A stretch of 64,000 bases of DNA from Erwinia pyri (GTDB taxonomy: Bacteria > Pseudomonadota > Gammaproteobacteria > Enterobacterales > Enterobacteriaceae): contig NZ_CP132353.1 in the NCBI RefSeq assembly GCF_030758455.1, positions 2,604,001 to 2,668,000 on the forward strand, in the 5' to 3' direction. The notes beneath the pieces were generated by a model, which made no database searches, was not told the DNA's origin, and saw nothing but the letters and a program-made list of their open reading frames with translations. This document shows positions 6,939 to 17,391 of the stretch, piece by piece. Each line of letters opens with the position of its first letter. The first letter of the stretch is position 1. A program made the translations under genes and the position numbers.

Positions 6939-6945
6939 AGATTTT

Positions 6946-6972
6946 GGCGGGAAACAGAGCCCGTTTCCCGCC
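6946..6972. terminator. Strong hairpin after the small peptide gene
   Basis: GGCGGGAAAC and GTTTCCCGCC form a perfect 10-bp stem around AGAGCCC. There is no T run, so it may be a weak terminator or an mRNA-stabilising structure. Confidence 0.5.
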
Positions 6973-7020
6973 GCCCTCGCCAGAGTCTCAGGTTCCTGGA
7001 TAACTCTGCCTGAAATGCAG

Positions 7021-7026
7021 TATACT
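7021..7026 (+). promoter_or_regulatory. Candidate argS -10 box
   Basis: TATACT at 7021-7026 is a good -10; the -35 is not obvious. It would give a leader of about 100 bases before argS. Confidence 0.35.
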
Positions 7027-7048
7027 TTTCCCCTTCTTTTTTAGCGGT

Positions 7049-7118
7049 GCCAGTGTACAACAAAACCTTGTTGGCTGGCCTCGCTCAGGGTGACGGCCTG
7101 CATAACGGCAGGCTTTTT
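7049..7118 (+). promoter_or_regulatory. argS leader hairpins with terminator-like stem
   Basis: GCCTGC (7096-7101) and GCAGGC (7108-7113) form a stem followed by TTTTT, ending 17 bases before the argS start codon. Upstream, GCCAG/CTGGC (7049-7053/7075-7079) encloses CAAC/GTTG. GGCC at 7077-7080 could pair with GGCC at 7095-7098, which would break both hairpins. This could be an attenuator; equally it could be the terminator of an upstream transcript. Confidence 0.4.
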
Positions 7119-7135
7119 AGCATATAAGGTAACTT

Positions 7136-8866
7136 GTGAATATTCAGGCGCTTCTCTCAGAAAAAGTCAGTCAGGCGATGATCGCCGCCGGCGCTCCGGC
7201 CGATTGCGAACCGCAGGTGCGGCAGTCCGCCAAGGTTCAGTTTGGTGATTACCAGGCGAACGGCATCATGGCCGTAGCCAAAAAGCTCGGTATGGCGCCC
7301 CGACAACTGGCAGAAGAGGTTCTGAAGCACCTGGCGTTAACCGGCATAGCCAGCAAAATCGAGATCGCCGGCCCTGGCTTCATTAATCTGTTTCTGGATA
7401 AAGCCTGGCTCTCTGCTCAGGTTGATCAGGTAGCAGCTGCGCCTCGTCTGGGTGTTGCGCCCGTCACGCCGCAGACCATCGTCATCGACTACTCTGCGCC
7501 AAATGTGGCGAAAGAGATGCATGTCGGTCACGTGCGCTCTACCATCATCGGTGATGCCGCCGTGCGCACGCTGGAGTTCCTCGGCCACAATATTATTCGC
7601 GCCAACCATGTGGGCGACTGGGGAACCCAGTTCGGGATGCTGATCGCCTTCCTGGAGAAGCAGCAGAATGAGCATCACGAAGATATCGCGCTCTCCGATC
7701 TGGAGAACTTCTACCGCGAAGCGAAGCGCACCTATGACGAAGACCCGGAGTTTGCCGAGCGCGCGCGTGGTTATGTGGTGAAACTGCAGGGCGGGGATGA
7801 ATATTGCCTGGCCATGTGGAAGAAGCTGGTGGATATCACCATGAAGCAGAATCAGCTGATTTATGACCGCATGAACGTCACGCTGACCCGTAAAGATGTA
7901 ATGGGCGAAAGTCTTTACAACTCCATGCTGCCGGGCATTGTTGATGACCTGAAGGCCAAAGGTCTGGCGGTAGAGAGTGAAGGCGCCACGGTAGTGTTTC
8001 TGGATGAGTATAAAAACAAAGATGGCGACCCGATGGGCGTTATCATTCGTAAGAAGGATGGAGGCTACCTCTATACCACTACGGATATTGCCTGTGCCAA
8101 ATACCGTTACGAGACGCTGCATGCCGACCGCGTGCTCTATTACATCGATTCGCGCCAGCACCAGCATCTGATGCAGGCCTGGACCATCGTACGTAAAGCT
8201 GGCTATGTACCGGAGTCTGTCCCGCTGGAGCACCATGCGTTCGGCATGATGCTTGGAAAAGATGGCAAGCCGTTTAAAACCCGCGCGGGCGGCACCATCA
8301 AGCTCTCCGATCTGCTGGATGAAGCGGTAGAGCGCGCCACTAAGCTGGTGGCGGAGAAAAATCCCGATATGCCTGCCGATGAGCTGAAAGCGCTGGCCAA
8401 CACCGTCGGCATCGGCGCGGTTAAATATGCTGACCTTTCCAAGAGCCGCACCACGGATTACATCTTCGACTGGGACAACATGCTCGCCTTTGAAGGTAAC
8501 ACCGCGCCATACATGCAGTATGCCTATACTCGTGTGCTGTCGGTATTCCGTAAAGCGGGGATTGATGAGTCAGGCGTGACCGGCAATGTGCAGATCACCG
8601 AAGATCGTGAAGCAGCGTTAGCGGTTCGTCTGCTGCAGTTTGAGGAGACGATCACTCAGGTCGCCCGTGACGGTACGCCCCATGTGATGTGCGCTTACCT
8701 CTATGAGCTGGCCGGTCTCTTTTCCGGCTTCTACGAGCACTGCCCCATCCTGACGGCCAGTGACGAAGCAACAAAGCAGAGCCGTCTGAAGCTGGCGCTG
8801 TTAACCGCCAGAACCCTGAAGCAGGGGCTGGACACGCTGGGCATCGAGACTGTAGAGAGAATGTAA
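7136..8866 (+). CDS. argS: Arginyl-tRNA synthetase
   Basis: The 576-residue class I synthetase charges tRNA-Arg in the cytosol. It starts at GTG with [15 protein letters not shown], as in E. coli. The N-terminal domain of about 110 residues precedes the catalytic core with the HIGH-type motif in [15 protein letters not shown], followed by [13 protein letters not shown]. The KMSKS-region variant lies near [10 protein letters not shown], and the helical anticodon domain ends in [10 protein letters not shown]. Length and both ends match the family. A strong terminator follows. Confidence 0.97.
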   Translation: MNIQALLSEKVSQAMIAAGAPADCEPQVRQSAKVQFGDYQANGIMAVAKKLGMAPRQLAEEVLKHLALTGIASKIEIAGPGFINLFLDKAWLSAQVDQVAAAPRLGVAPVTPQTIVIDYSAPNVAKEMHVGHVRSTIIGDAAVRTLEFLGHNIIRANHVGDWGTQFGMLIAFLEKQQNEHHEDIALSDLENFYREAKRTYDEDPEFAERARGYVVKLQGGDEYCLAMWKKLVDITMKQNQLIYDRMNVTLTRKDVMGESLYNSMLPGIVDDLKAKGLAVESEGATVVFLDEYKNKDGDPMGVIIRKKDGGYLYTTTDIACAKYRYETLHADRVLYYIDSRQHQHLMQAWTIVRKAGYVPESVPLEHHAFGMMLGKDGKPFKTRAGGTIKLSDLLDEAVERATKLVAEKNPDMPADELKALANTVGIGAVKYADLSKSRTTDYIFDWDNMLAFEGNTAPYMQYAYTRVLSVFRKAGIDESGVTGNVQITEDREAALAVRLLQFEETITQVARDGTPHVMCAYLYELAGLFSGFYEHCPILTASDEATKQSRLKLALLTARTLKQGLDTLGIETVERM

Positions 8867-8883
8867 TTTTCCTGCAGATCAAC

Positions 8884-8913
8884 AAAGGGGACGAAGCGAT
8901 TCGTCCCCTTTTT
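8884..8913 (+). terminator. argS terminator
   Basis: AAAGGGGACGAA pairs with TTCGTCCCCTTT around GCGA and ends in a T run; the A run makes it usable on the minus strand as well. Confidence 0.85.
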
Positions 8914-8944
8914 GCGTTTCAGAGCGGTCCGCCCGGATCGGTAC

Positions 8945-9334
8945 TTAGTGGTAATTCACCATGACCTGATTACTCAGCACCCGCAAATCCTTGTGCAGCC
9001 TGCCCTTTCCCTGAACGCCATAGACAAAATAGAGTTCCTGGTAAGCGGTCAGGTTACTTAACCCACGCGTTGTACCGCTGGCGCCGTCAAGTGGGACGCA
9101 GCGCTTTTCCGCACAGAGATGGACAACCAGACCGGATGGCGCCGGCCCGGTCAGCACATAGCGCCAGGAGACCTCCGTAATCGCCCCGTTAACGGGCTCT
9201 CTGGCCGTCAGCGCCGGCGAGGAGGCCTGCATGCCGCGGTTCTGCAACCCCGGCCCTGGTGAACTGGCCTGCCAGGCCCCGCTGGCGGAAGCGAGACCCG
9301 GCAGCAACACCAGCAGAGAGAGCAGCCGTTTCAT
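8945..9334 (-). CDS. flhE: Flagellar protein FlhE
   Basis: The 129-residue product starts with a cleavable signal peptide (MKRLLSLLVLLPGLASASG), so it is periplasmic. Two cysteines (CAEKRC) are placed to form a disulfide. FlhE is the last gene of the flhBAE operon; in Salmonella it acts as a periplasmic plug that prevents proton leakage through the export gate. Its start overlaps the flhA stop. Confidence 0.92.
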   Translation of the reverse strand: MKRLLSLLVLLPGLASASGAWQASSPGPGLQNRGMQASSPALTAREPVNGAITEVSWRYVLTGPAPSGLVVHLCAEKRCVPLDGASGTTRGLSNLTAYQELYFVYGVQGKGRLHKDLRVLSNQVMVNYH

Positions 9335-11412
9335 CAGTGGCCTCCAATAGTAGAGGTCATGCGGATCTGACGATTATCGGTCAGCTCCAGATTGGAGATC
9401 ACTATCATCTGCGGCATATTGCGGCGCAGGAAGCGAGCCAGCAAGGCACGCAGCGGATGGTTAACCAGCAACACTGGCGGTGCCCCCAGCGACTCCTGAT
9501 GATCCAGCGCGCCCTGCGCCTGCGCCATCAGGCGGTCAGCCAGCCCTGGTTCCAGTCCACCGCCGCCCTGCAGAGCCTGAAGCAGCAGACGTTCCAGCGT
9601 GGTATCCAGTCCAATGACCTGCACCTCGCCGTTCCCCGGGAACCACTGTTGCGTAATAGCACGGCCCAGCGCGACGCGCACCACGGAGGTCAGCTCGTGC
9701 GGATCGCTCTGCACGGCAGCGTGTTCCGCCAGCGTCTCGATAATGGTGCGCATATCACGAATAGAGACACGTTCAGCCAGCAGATTCTGCAACACTTTAT
9801 GCAGCGTGGTCAGGGTGATCACGCCGGGAATTAAATCTTCCGTAAGTTTCGGCATCTCCTGAGTGACGCGATCCAGCAGCTGCTGCGCTTCCTGGCGGCC
9901 AAACAGCTCGCTGGCATACTGACCAATGAGATGGTTCAGGTGCGTTGCCACCACGGTACTGGCTTCCACCACGGTAAAGCCCTGAATCTGCGCCTGCTCT
10001 TTCAGCGCGCTGTCAATCCAGGTTGCGGCAAGGCCAAAGGCGGGATCGACGGTAGGCTCACCCGGCAGGCTGCCTGCCGCCGTGCCTGGATTGATCGCCA
10101 TCCAGCGGCCAGGATAGGCATCCCCGCTGCCGATCTCCACCCCTTTCATCAGAATGCGGTAGCGTGCAGGCGGCAGATCCATATTGTCGCGAATATGCAC
10201 GACCGGCGGCAGGAAGCCCATCTCCTGAGCGAACTTTTTCCGGATGCTGCGGATACGTCCCAACAGTTCACCATCCTGCTGATGGTCAACCATCGGGATC
10301 AGGCGGTAGCCCACTTCCATCCCCAGCGAATCTTCAAGCTGAACGTCGGTCCAGGAGGCTTCGGTGTTAGAGGCGGTTTCCATCTGTTTCGGCTGGATTT
10401 TCGGTTCAGCTTTAGGCTTGCTCTCTTTGCCGCGAAGATACCAGGCGAGTCCAAGCAGCCCTGCGGTAAACAGCAGGAATACCAGGTTTGGCATGCCTGG
10501 CACCAGGCCCAGCAGGCCCAGTACGCCGGCACTCAGCATCATCACGCGAGGATTTTTGAACAGCTGGGTAACCATCTGTTCGCCCACGTCCTGATCGGTG
10601 CCCACGCGGGTTACGATCACACCAGCGGCAGTTGAGATAACCAGAGCAGGGATCTGAGCCACAAGCCCATCACCGATAGTCAGCAGCGTATAGCTTTCGG
10701 CCGCATGGCCCACATCCATCCCGTGCTGGATGACGCCGACCAGCAGGCCACCCACCACGTTGATCACCATGATCATGATGCCGGCGATGGCATCCCCACG
10801 AACGAACTTACTCGCACCGTCCATCGAACCGTAGAAGTCCGCTTCCTGGGTCACGTCAGAACGACGCTGCTTCGCTTCATCTTCCCCAATCAGACCGGCA
10901 TTCAGGTCGGCATCGATAGCCATCTGCTTGCCGGGCATCCCGTCCAGCACAAAGCGCGCGCCCACTTCGGCGATACGGCCCGCACCCTTGGTGATAACCA
11001 TAAAGTTGATGATAACGAGGATGATAAACACCACGATACCGATGGCGAAGTTACCGCCAACCAGGAAGTGGCCGAACGCTTCAACCACCTGCCCTGCGGC
11101 GGAGGCCCCGGTGTGGCCTTCCATCAGAATGATACGAGTGGAAGCGACGTTCAGCGCCAGACGCAACAGCGTTGAAAAGAGAAGAATGGTCGGGAAGGCA
11201 GCGAACTCCAGCGTCTTCTGGGTGAACATCGCCACCAGAAGCACCATGATCGACAGCGCGATATTAAAGGTAAACAGCAGATCCAGGATGAAAGGCGGCA
11301 GCGGCAGCACCATCATCGAGAGGATCATCAGAATCAATACCGGGCCGGCCATTACCTGCCATTGGGTATCTTTAATATTCGGTAACCGTAATAAAGCGGC
11401 CAGATTCGCCAT
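9334..11412 (-). CDS. flhA: Flagellar export gate protein FlhA
   Basis: The 692-residue product is the main export gate of the flagellar type III apparatus. About eight hydrophobic segments fill residues 20-330, with the FHIPEP-type cytoplasmic loop containing GRIAEVGARFVLDGMPGKQMAIDADLNAG. The C-terminal half (from about 350) is the soluble ring domain that docks chaperone-substrate complexes. It is flanked by flhB and flhE with 1-base overlaps, so the three are one operon. Confidence 0.97.
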   Translation of the reverse strand: MANLAALLRLPNIKDTQWQVMAGPVLILMILSMMVLPLPPFILDLLFTFNIALSIMVLLVAMFTQKTLEFAAFPTILLFSTLLRLALNVASTRIILMEGHTGASAAGQVVEAFGHFLVGGNFAIGIVVFIILVIINFMVITKGAGRIAEVGARFVLDGMPGKQMAIDADLNAGLIGEDEAKQRRSDVTQEADFYGSMDGASKFVRGDAIAGIMIMVINVVGGLLVGVIQHGMDVGHAAESYTLLTIGDGLVAQIPALVISTAAGVIVTRVGTDQDVGEQMVTQLFKNPRVMMLSAGVLGLLGLVPGMPNLVFLLFTAGLLGLAWYLRGKESKPKAEPKIQPKQMETASNTEASWTDVQLEDSLGMEVGYRLIPMVDHQQDGELLGRIRSIRKKFAQEMGFLPPVVHIRDNMDLPPARYRILMKGVEIGSGDAYPGRWMAINPGTAAGSLPGEPTVDPAFGLAATWIDSALKEQAQIQGFTVVEASTVVATHLNHLIGQYASELFGRQEAQQLLDRVTQEMPKLTEDLIPGVITLTTLHKVLQNLLAERVSIRDMRTIIETLAEHAAVQSDPHELTSVVRVALGRAITQQWFPGNGEVQVIGLDTTLERLLLQALQGGGGLEPGLADRLMAQAQGALDHQESLGAPPVLLVNHPLRALLARFLRRNMPQMIVISNLELTDNRQIRMTSTIGGH

Positions 11413-12554
11413 CAGTCATCTTCTCTTGTGGCAAAGTCCAGCGCTTCCGGCACCGGTAAATTGTCAGGTTTTTTCGGGGCAAGACCACCCTCCAGCTTCC
11501 AGCGACGGAGTTGCCATACCCAGGCTAACACTTCTGCTACGGCCGCATATAACGTTCCCGGAATATGCTGGCCAATCTCACTGTGTCGGTACAACGCACG
11601 CGCCAGCGGCGGTGCTTCTAAAACAGGAATACGGTGCTCTTTACCCAGTTCACGAATGCGCAGGGCGATCTCCCCTGCCCCTTTCGCCACCACTTTCGGG
11701 GCGCTCATTTTGCGTTCGTCATACTGTAAGGCGACAGAGTAGTGCGTCGGGTTGGTGACGATAACATCCGCTTTCGGCACATCGGCCATCATGCGTCGGC
11801 GGGCTGCGGCACGCATTTGCTGACGGATGCGCCCTTTTACGTGCGGGTCACCTTCCTGCTGCTTGTACTCATCGCGGATATCCTGGCGAGTCATCCGCAG
11901 CCCTTTGAAGTAGCTGTAGAGCTGCCAGAAGACGTCGAAGCCCACCATCGGCGACAGCCCCAGAACGATCAGGATGCTGCACATCGCAATCATATTCAGC
12001 GCGTTTGCCAGTGCGCTGTAGGGGTTTTCGCTGATCAGCCGCAGCATATCTGGCCAGTGGCTGCTGATATAAAGCCAGGTCACGCAGCCCACCAGAATCG
12101 CTTTCAATACGGACTTCAGTAATTCCGCGGCGGACTGAGCGGAAAAGAGCCGCCCTAACCCTTTTATCGGGTTCATCTTCCCCAGATCGAACTTCAGCGC
12201 CTTGCTGAAAACGATGCCGCCCAGCAGCATCGGCGCGGCGATGGCGACCAGTACCAGACCGGCCATCATCGGGATCAGTGCAAACACTCCCTGAGTCACC
12301 AGATTGCCCAGCAGATGGAACATCTGGCTGGTATCGCTGACTACGGAGTGATTGAATTTGAGCCCGTCGGCCAGCAGCGCACCGATTTTTCGCGCCATAG
12401 AGGCCCCGGTCATCCACAAAATAGAGAGCCCCGCCACCAGCATCAGCACCGAAGTCAGCTCGCGCGAACGCGGTATCTGTCCCTCTTCTCGTGCTTTTTC
12501 TATTCGGTGGGGGGTTGCGGATTCGGTCTTTTCCTCTTCGCTGTCTCCGGCCAC
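11412..12554 (-). CDS. flhB: Flagellar export switch protein FlhB
   Basis: The 380-residue product has four membrane segments in its first 210 residues and a cytoplasmic domain containing the NPTH autocleavage motif (VIVTNPTHYSVAL). Cleavage between Asn and Pro switches export from rod-hook to filament substrates. The start is a GTG behind GAGGAAAGG, reading MAGDSEEEKTE. It is the first gene of flhBAE; the preceding 150 bp contain the cheZ terminator and should hold the FlhDC-dependent promoter, which I cannot pinpoint. Confidence 0.96.
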   Translation of the reverse strand: MAGDSEEEKTESATPHRIEKAREEGQIPRSRELTSVLMLVAGLSILWMTGASMARKIGALLADGLKFNHSVVSDTSQMFHLLGNLVTQGVFALIPMMAGLVLVAIAAPMLLGGIVFSKALKFDLGKMNPIKGLGRLFSAQSAAELLKSVLKAILVGCVTWLYISSHWPDMLRLISENPYSALANALNMIAMCSILIVLGLSPMVGFDVFWQLYSYFKGLRMTRQDIRDEYKQQEGDPHVKGRIRQQMRAAARRRMMADVPKADVIVTNPTHYSVALQYDERKMSAPKVVAKGAGEIALRIRELGKEHRIPVLEAPPLARALYRHSEIGQHIPGTLYAAVAEVLAWVWQLRRWKLEGGLAPKKPDNLPVPEALDFATREDD

Positions 12555-12666
12555 GGCAGCCTTTCCTCAATAGGGAATTTCAGGTGCCAGCATGCCAAAT
12601 TGGCGCAGGGATAATGCCGCGAGTAAACGCGTAAAAAGGGGGTTATTTGCGGGATGGCAAAAATAG

Positions 12667-12692
12667 CAGGAGCTGGCGGGCGCCAGCTCCTG
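12667..12692 (-). terminator. Terminator of the Che operon (after cheZ)
   Basis: CAGGAGCTGGCG and CGCCAGCTCCTG form a perfect 12-bp stem; on the minus strand it is followed by CTATTTTT. Confidence 0.85.
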
Positions 12693-12704
12693 TCAAAGAC
12701 AAGC

Positions 12705-13349
12705 TTAAAACCCGAGGCTGTCCAGCAGATCGTCTACCTGATCCTGATTCGCTACTACGCCAGGCGCAGCACCGTTGATCTGGGGACCATTCAGTAAACT
12801 GTCCACATCCTTCTTCGGACGGTCAGCCTGATCCGGGATATTATCCAGCAGCACCATTAACAGCTGGCGCTCAATTTCCTGAATGACATCCATCATGCGC
12901 TTGATAACCTGACCGGTCAGGTCCTGGAAATCCTGCGCCATCATGATTTCCATCAGCTGGGCGTTGGTGAAAGCGGTGTGTTCAGGCACGGAGTCCAGAT
13001 AGCCACGGGTATCCGAAACCAGAGAGCGGGCATCTGCCAGTTCGACAGGGTTTTCAAACCACGCATCCCAACGACCTTTCAGCGCTTTCGCGCCATCTTC
13101 CATCAGCGTCTGACGTGGCTGTGAGGCCTCCACGCAGTTCAGTGCGCGTTCTGCCGCCTGAGCGGTCATTTGCACTACGTAATCCAGGCGGTCGCGGGCA
13201 TCAGGAATTGCTTCCGCCGCGTCAGCAATAGCTTGATCCAGTCCCAATTCACGCAGGCTGTCGCGCAGCATCCGCGTCAGCGAGCCAATTCGGGAGATTA
13301 TGTCGTTGGCGGAAGCCGCATCAACATTTGGTGTCGGAAGTGTGCTCAT
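12705..13349 (-). CDS. cheZ: CheY phosphatase CheZ
   Basis: The 214-residue product is a long-hairpin helical dimer that dephosphorylates CheY-P. The catalytic-region block [20 protein letters not shown] contains the Gln that enters the CheY site (Q147 of E. coli). The C-terminus [14 protein letters not shown] is the conserved CheY-binding tail. It lies 9 bases after cheY and ends the operon. Confidence 0.97.
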   Translation of the reverse strand: MSTLPTPNVDAASANDIISRIGSLTRMLRDSLRELGLDQAIADAAEAIPDARDRLDYVVQMTAQAAERALNCVEASQPRQTLMEDGAKALKGRWDAWFENPVELADARSLVSDTRGYLDSVPEHTAFTNAQLMEIMMAQDFQDLTGQVIKRMMDVIQEIERQLLMVLLDNIPDQADRPKKDVDSLLNGPQINGAAPGVVANQDQVDDLLDSLGF

Positions 13350-13358
13350 CTCGGCTCC

Positions 13359-13790
<432 letters not shown>

Positions 13791-14840
13791 TTAAATACGT
13801 AATGCCTGTCCGGCGCTAATTTTGGTCAGCATGTGCTGACTGATTTGGTGAAGATCCACCACTTCACTGGCTCCCCCGAGGGCAATTGCCTCTCGTGGCA
13901 TGCCAAATACGACACAACTTGCTTCGTTCTGGGCGATAGTCCAGGCGCCCGCTTTGTTCATGGCCAGCAGACCTGCGGCACCGTCGTTACCCATCCCGGT
14001 CAGAATCACGCCAACGGCGTTTCGTCCTGCGTGCTGCGCTACTGATTTAAACAGCACGTCCACCGACGGTTTATGACGGTTGACCGGCGGTCCTTCATTC
14101 AGCTTGACCTGATAGTTGGCGCCGCTTCTTGCCAGTTCCAGATGCATTGCGCCTGGCGCAATGTAGGCGTGGCCGGGCAGAATACGCTCGCCATCTTCCG
14201 CCTCTTTCACCGTGATCTGGCAGAGCTTGTTCAGCCGCTCGGCAAAAGAGCGGGTAAAGCCTGGCGGCATGTGCTGCGTAATCAGCAGTGCCGGGCTGGT
14301 GGCGGGTAACGGTTGCAGCACATGCCTGATCGCTTCCGTACCGCCGGTCGAAGCGCCAATAGCTATCAGCTTTTCACTGCTCAGCAGCGGCCCCGCTTTC
14401 AGCATTACCGGCGTGGCCTGTGGCCCGCGCACGTGCAGCTTGGCTCTGGAGGCGGCGCGCACTTTGTCCGCTATCATCTGGCTGTAAGCCAGCATCCCTT
14501 CACGGATGCCCAGCGACGGTTTAGTGACAAAATCGACCGCACCCAGCTCCAGCGCGCGAAGCGTGACTTCCGAGCCTTTACCGGTCAGGGAAGAGACCAT
14601 CACCACCGGCATAGGCCGCAAGCGCATCAGCTTTTCCAGGAAATCGAGTCCGTCCATACGCGGCATTTCCACATCCAGCGTCAGCACGTCCGGGTTAAAC
14701 TCTTTGATCAAATCCCTTGCCACCAGCGGGTCTGGCGCCGAAGCCACCATCTCCATATCTGCATGGCTGTTTATGATTTCCGTCATCAACTGACGCATCA
14801 GCGCAGAATCATCTACGCATAACACTCTGATTTTTCCCAT
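13791..14840 (-). CDS. cheB: Chemotaxis methylesterase/deamidase CheB
   Basis: The 349-residue product has an N-terminal receiver (DVEMPRMDG with the phospho-Asp) and a C-terminal esterase with the Ser-His-Asp triad in [18 protein letters not shown] and GMGNDGAAG. Phosphorylated by CheA, it removes methyl groups from chemoreceptor glutamates. Its start codon overlaps the cheR stop, a typical translational coupling. Confidence 0.97.
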   Translation of the reverse strand: MGKIRVLCVDDSALMRQLMTEIINSHADMEMVASAPDPLVARDLIKEFNPDVLTLDVEMPRMDGLDFLEKLMRLRPMPVVMVSSLTGKGSEVTLRALELGAVDFVTKPSLGIREGMLAYSQMIADKVRAASRAKLHVRGPQATPVMLKAGPLLSSEKLIAIGASTGGTEAIRHVLQPLPATSPALLITQHMPPGFTRSFAERLNKLCQITVKEAEDGERILPGHAYIAPGAMHLELARSGANYQVKLNEGPPVNRHKPSVDVLFKSVAQHAGRNAVGVILTGMGNDGAAGLLAMNKAGAWTIAQNEASCVVFGMPREAIALGGASEVVDLHQISQHMLTKISAGQALRI

Positions 14841-15712
14841 TATCTTTCCTTAGTCAGTCCGTAGACTGTCTGGCCGCGCAGATAAAACTCTTTACTGATC
14901 TGGCTAAAGTTCTCTGAATGTCCGGCAAACAGGATCCCGCCGGGTTTCAGCATGGGGACAAAGCGCCTTAAAATCTTTTCCTGCGTCTCTTTATCGAAAT
15001 AGATCATGACATTGCGACAAAATATGGCGTCAAACGGTCCCGGCAGCGCCCACTCATTGCCCAGCAGATTGAGCTGCGCAAAGGTAATGCTGTTCGCCAG
15101 CTCCGGCCGGACTCTGACCATGCCTGAATGCGGGCCGGTGCCACGGAAAAAGAACTTTTGCAGCTGCTGAGGCGAGAGCGTACGTAGCTCTTCCTGGCGA
15201 TAGACGCCGGACAACGCCTTCTCCAGCACCTGCGTGTCAATGTCACTGGCATGTACCTGAAACTTGCCCGGACCTGCTCCCAGCGTCTCGCTCAGCGTCA
15301 TGGCGATGGAGTAAGGCTCCTCGCCAGTCGACGCTGCCGCACACCAGACGTTAAAGCTGCCGCTGCGCCGTTTGGCATGGTCTGCCAGAATCGGGAAGTG
15401 GTGCGCCTCGCGGAAAAACGCCGTCAGGTTAGTGGTCAGCGAGTTAATAAAAGCCTGCCACTCCGGGCTGTTGGAATCGCTCTCCAGCAGCGCAAGGTAA
15501 CGACCAAAATCGTCTATGCCTAACATCCGCAAGCGGCGAACCAGGCGGTTGTAAACCATTTCTCGCTTATGATCGGCGAGAACGATGCCAGCGCGCTGGT
15601 AGATCAACTGACTGATACGCTTAAAGTGCGTATCGGATAACGGCAGGCGCTGAACCATCTGGGACAGCAGCGTGGCGTTCTCCTGCGGTGCTAACAACGT
15701 CGATTTTTTCAT
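14840..15712 (-). CDS. cheR: Chemoreceptor methyltransferase CheR
   Basis: The 290-residue product uses S-adenosylmethionine to methylate receptor glutamates. A helical N-terminal domain of about 90 residues precedes the Rossmann methyltransferase core with [17 protein letters not shown] and [10 protein letters not shown]. The beta-subdomain of CheR docks on C-terminal NWETF pentapeptides, which two of the three neighbouring receptors carry. It overlaps cheB by 1 base. Confidence 0.97.
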   Translation of the reverse strand: MKKSTLLAPQENATLLSQMVQRLPLSDTHFKRISQLIYQRAGIVLADHKREMVYNRLVRRLRMLGIDDFGRYLALLESDSNSPEWQAFINSLTTNLTAFFREAHHFPILADHAKRRSGSFNVWCAAASTGEEPYSIAMTLSETLGAGPGKFQVHASDIDTQVLEKALSGVYRQEELRTLSPQQLQKFFFRGTGPHSGMVRVRPELANSITFAQLNLLGNEWALPGPFDAIFCRNVMIYFDKETQEKILRRFVPMLKPGGILFAGHSENFSQISKEFYLRGQTVYGLTKER

Positions 15713-15745
15713 GTAGGGCTACCCTGCAAAGTACTGATTAAGGGG

Positions 15746-17344
15746 TTAAAACACAGCTATATTCCCTGTATGCCGATCCAGACCTGTTAGCGCATCCCCC
15801 GCGTCCAGTGAAAATCTCGTCACTGCGTTCGTCAGGTGTTCGGCTTGTGCTTCAAGGGCTTCTGTGGCTGCTGCCGCTTCCTCTACCAGCGCGGCGTTCT
15901 GTTGTGTCACCTGATCCATCTGGCTGACCGCCTGAGCGACCTGCTCAATGCCCCGGCGCTGCTCGTCCGATGCCGAAGCAATCTCACCCATGATGTCGTT
16001 CACGCGGGTGACGGACTGCACGATCTCTTCCATCGTTTCGCCAGCCGAGGCGACCAGTTCTGCGCCCTGATCGACGCGATTAACCGAGGCTTCAATCAGC
16101 GCTTTAATCTCTTTTGCTGCCTGCGCGCTGCGCTGCGCCAGGTTGCGAACTTCGCCAGCGACCACGGCAAACCCTCTGCCCTGCTCACCCGCGCGGGCCG
16201 CTTCCACCGCCGCATTCAGCGCCAGGATATTGGTCTGAAACGCAATGCCATCAATCACGCCGGTGATATCGCCAATTTTCTTCGAGCTGCTGGCAATCTC
16301 ACTCATGGTGGTGACCACCTTGCTGGTCAGCGTGCCGCCTTTGTGTGCGGTGGTTGAAGCCTCTTTCGCCAGCTGAGAAGCCTGACGGGCATTCTCGGCA
16401 TTGCCGGTTACTGTCGCCGTTAGCTGCTCCATGCTGGCCGCTGTTTCTGCCAGGGACGCCGCCTGCTGCTCGGTACGGGAGGACAAATCATTGTTGCCCG
16501 AAGCGATCTCACGAATGCCGGTTTGCATCGCATTCGTCCCATCCCGCACGCTGCTCACCGTTTCCGCCAGCGAGCGCTGCATCGCCTGTAAACTCATAAA
16601 CAACTGGCTCAGCTCGTTGCGCCCATGCGCCTCGATTGTGCCGCCCAGGTTACCAGAAGCGATGCGTTCAAAATGACCGCGCATCCTGGAGAGAGGCGCA
16701 ACCACCGCCTTGCGAACCCACCAGACCCCACCGAGCGTGACCAGCACCGAGAGCAGCACCGCCATGGCAAAGATCACTTTTGACTGATTATAAAAACCTT
16801 CACTCGCCTGATTAGTATGCTCACGCAGCACATCGATATGCTTCATCCAGCGGTTGTACTGCACCTGAAACTTGTTCTGAACGCCCTGCGTGGGCGAATC
16901 CAGGAAGTCCTGCAGCTGATAGTTCTGCAGGTAAGCGATCAGTTGCGAAAGTTCATGCGCGTAATCGTTATAAACACCGGTCATCGACTTCTTCAGTTCG
17001 ACGCCTTCCGGGGTTACCACCGGGATAGCATCGAATTGCTTAAAAGCTTTATCGGCAGTATTCAGATCTTCCTGAGCCTTACTCATCAAACTTGTGACCT
17101 GATCGCGCGGTAAGCTCAGCGCGGCGCGGGTTCCCGCACGGCTCAGCGTCACGCGGGCGCTCAGTAAGGCGGCCCAGGTTTCTCCCAGCGCTTCACGCTG
17201 GTTACTGCTTACTTCCACTTCCTGTAAATTGCGGGCATCCAGACGGAACGAGTTAAACGACAGCCCGCTGCCCACAATTTGCATCAGACAAAACAGCCCC
17301 AGCAAAAAGAAGATTGCGGTAGAGATACGAATACGACTAACCAT
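15746..17344 (-). CDS. Chemoreceptor 1 (no CheR pentapeptide)
   Basis: The ATG at 17344, with GGAGG 5 bases upstream, gives 532 residues; an upstream in-frame start lacks a site. Layout: a membrane segment at about 9-30, a periplasmic four-helix sensor to about 190, a second membrane segment, HAMP, then the methylation helices and the invariant tip [20 protein letters not shown] and [19 protein letters not shown]. The C-terminus is GNIAVF, not NWETF, so it should depend on other receptors for adaptation, like E. coli Tap, whose position next to cheR it also shares. Confidence 0.93.
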   Translation of the reverse strand: MVSRIRISTAIFFLLGLFCLMQIVGSGLSFNSFRLDARNLQEVEVSSNQREALGETWAALLSARVTLSRAGTRAALSLPRDQVTSLMSKAQEDLNTADKAFKQFDAIPVVTPEGVELKKSMTGVYNDYAHELSQLIAYLQNYQLQDFLDSPTQGVQNKFQVQYNRWMKHIDVLREHTNQASEGFYNQSKVIFAMAVLLSVLVTLGGVWWVRKAVVAPLSRMRGHFERIASGNLGGTIEAHGRNELSQLFMSLQAMQRSLAETVSSVRDGTNAMQTGIREIASGNNDLSSRTEQQAASLAETAASMEQLTATVTGNAENARQASQLAKEASTTAHKGGTLTSKVVTTMSEIASSSKKIGDITGVIDGIAFQTNILALNAAVEAARAGEQGRGFAVVAGEVRNLAQRSAQAAKEIKALIEASVNRVDQGAELVASAGETMEEIVQSVTRVNDIMGEIASASDEQRRGIEQVAQAVSQMDQVTQQNAALVEEAAAATEALEAQAEHLTNAVTRFSLDAGDALTGLDRHTGNIAVF

Positions 17345-17391
17345 CAAAACCTCCGGGTGTTGCCGCCCAATCTGAGCGGCAAATAAGTGCG

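Noticed and set aside
7337..8236. Minus-strand frame of 299 codons inside argS
   Set aside because: It is a shadow of the GC-rich argS codons; composition (many His, Gln, Val) is that of an antisense frame.
9931..10635. Plus-strand frame of 234 codons inside flhA
   Set aside because: It is antisense to a conserved gene, with His- and Gln-rich composition and no ribosome site.
11869..12570. Minus-strand frame of 233 codons inside flhB
   Set aside because: It is the +1 shadow of flhB; the peptide is Arg- and Gly-rich and without family features.
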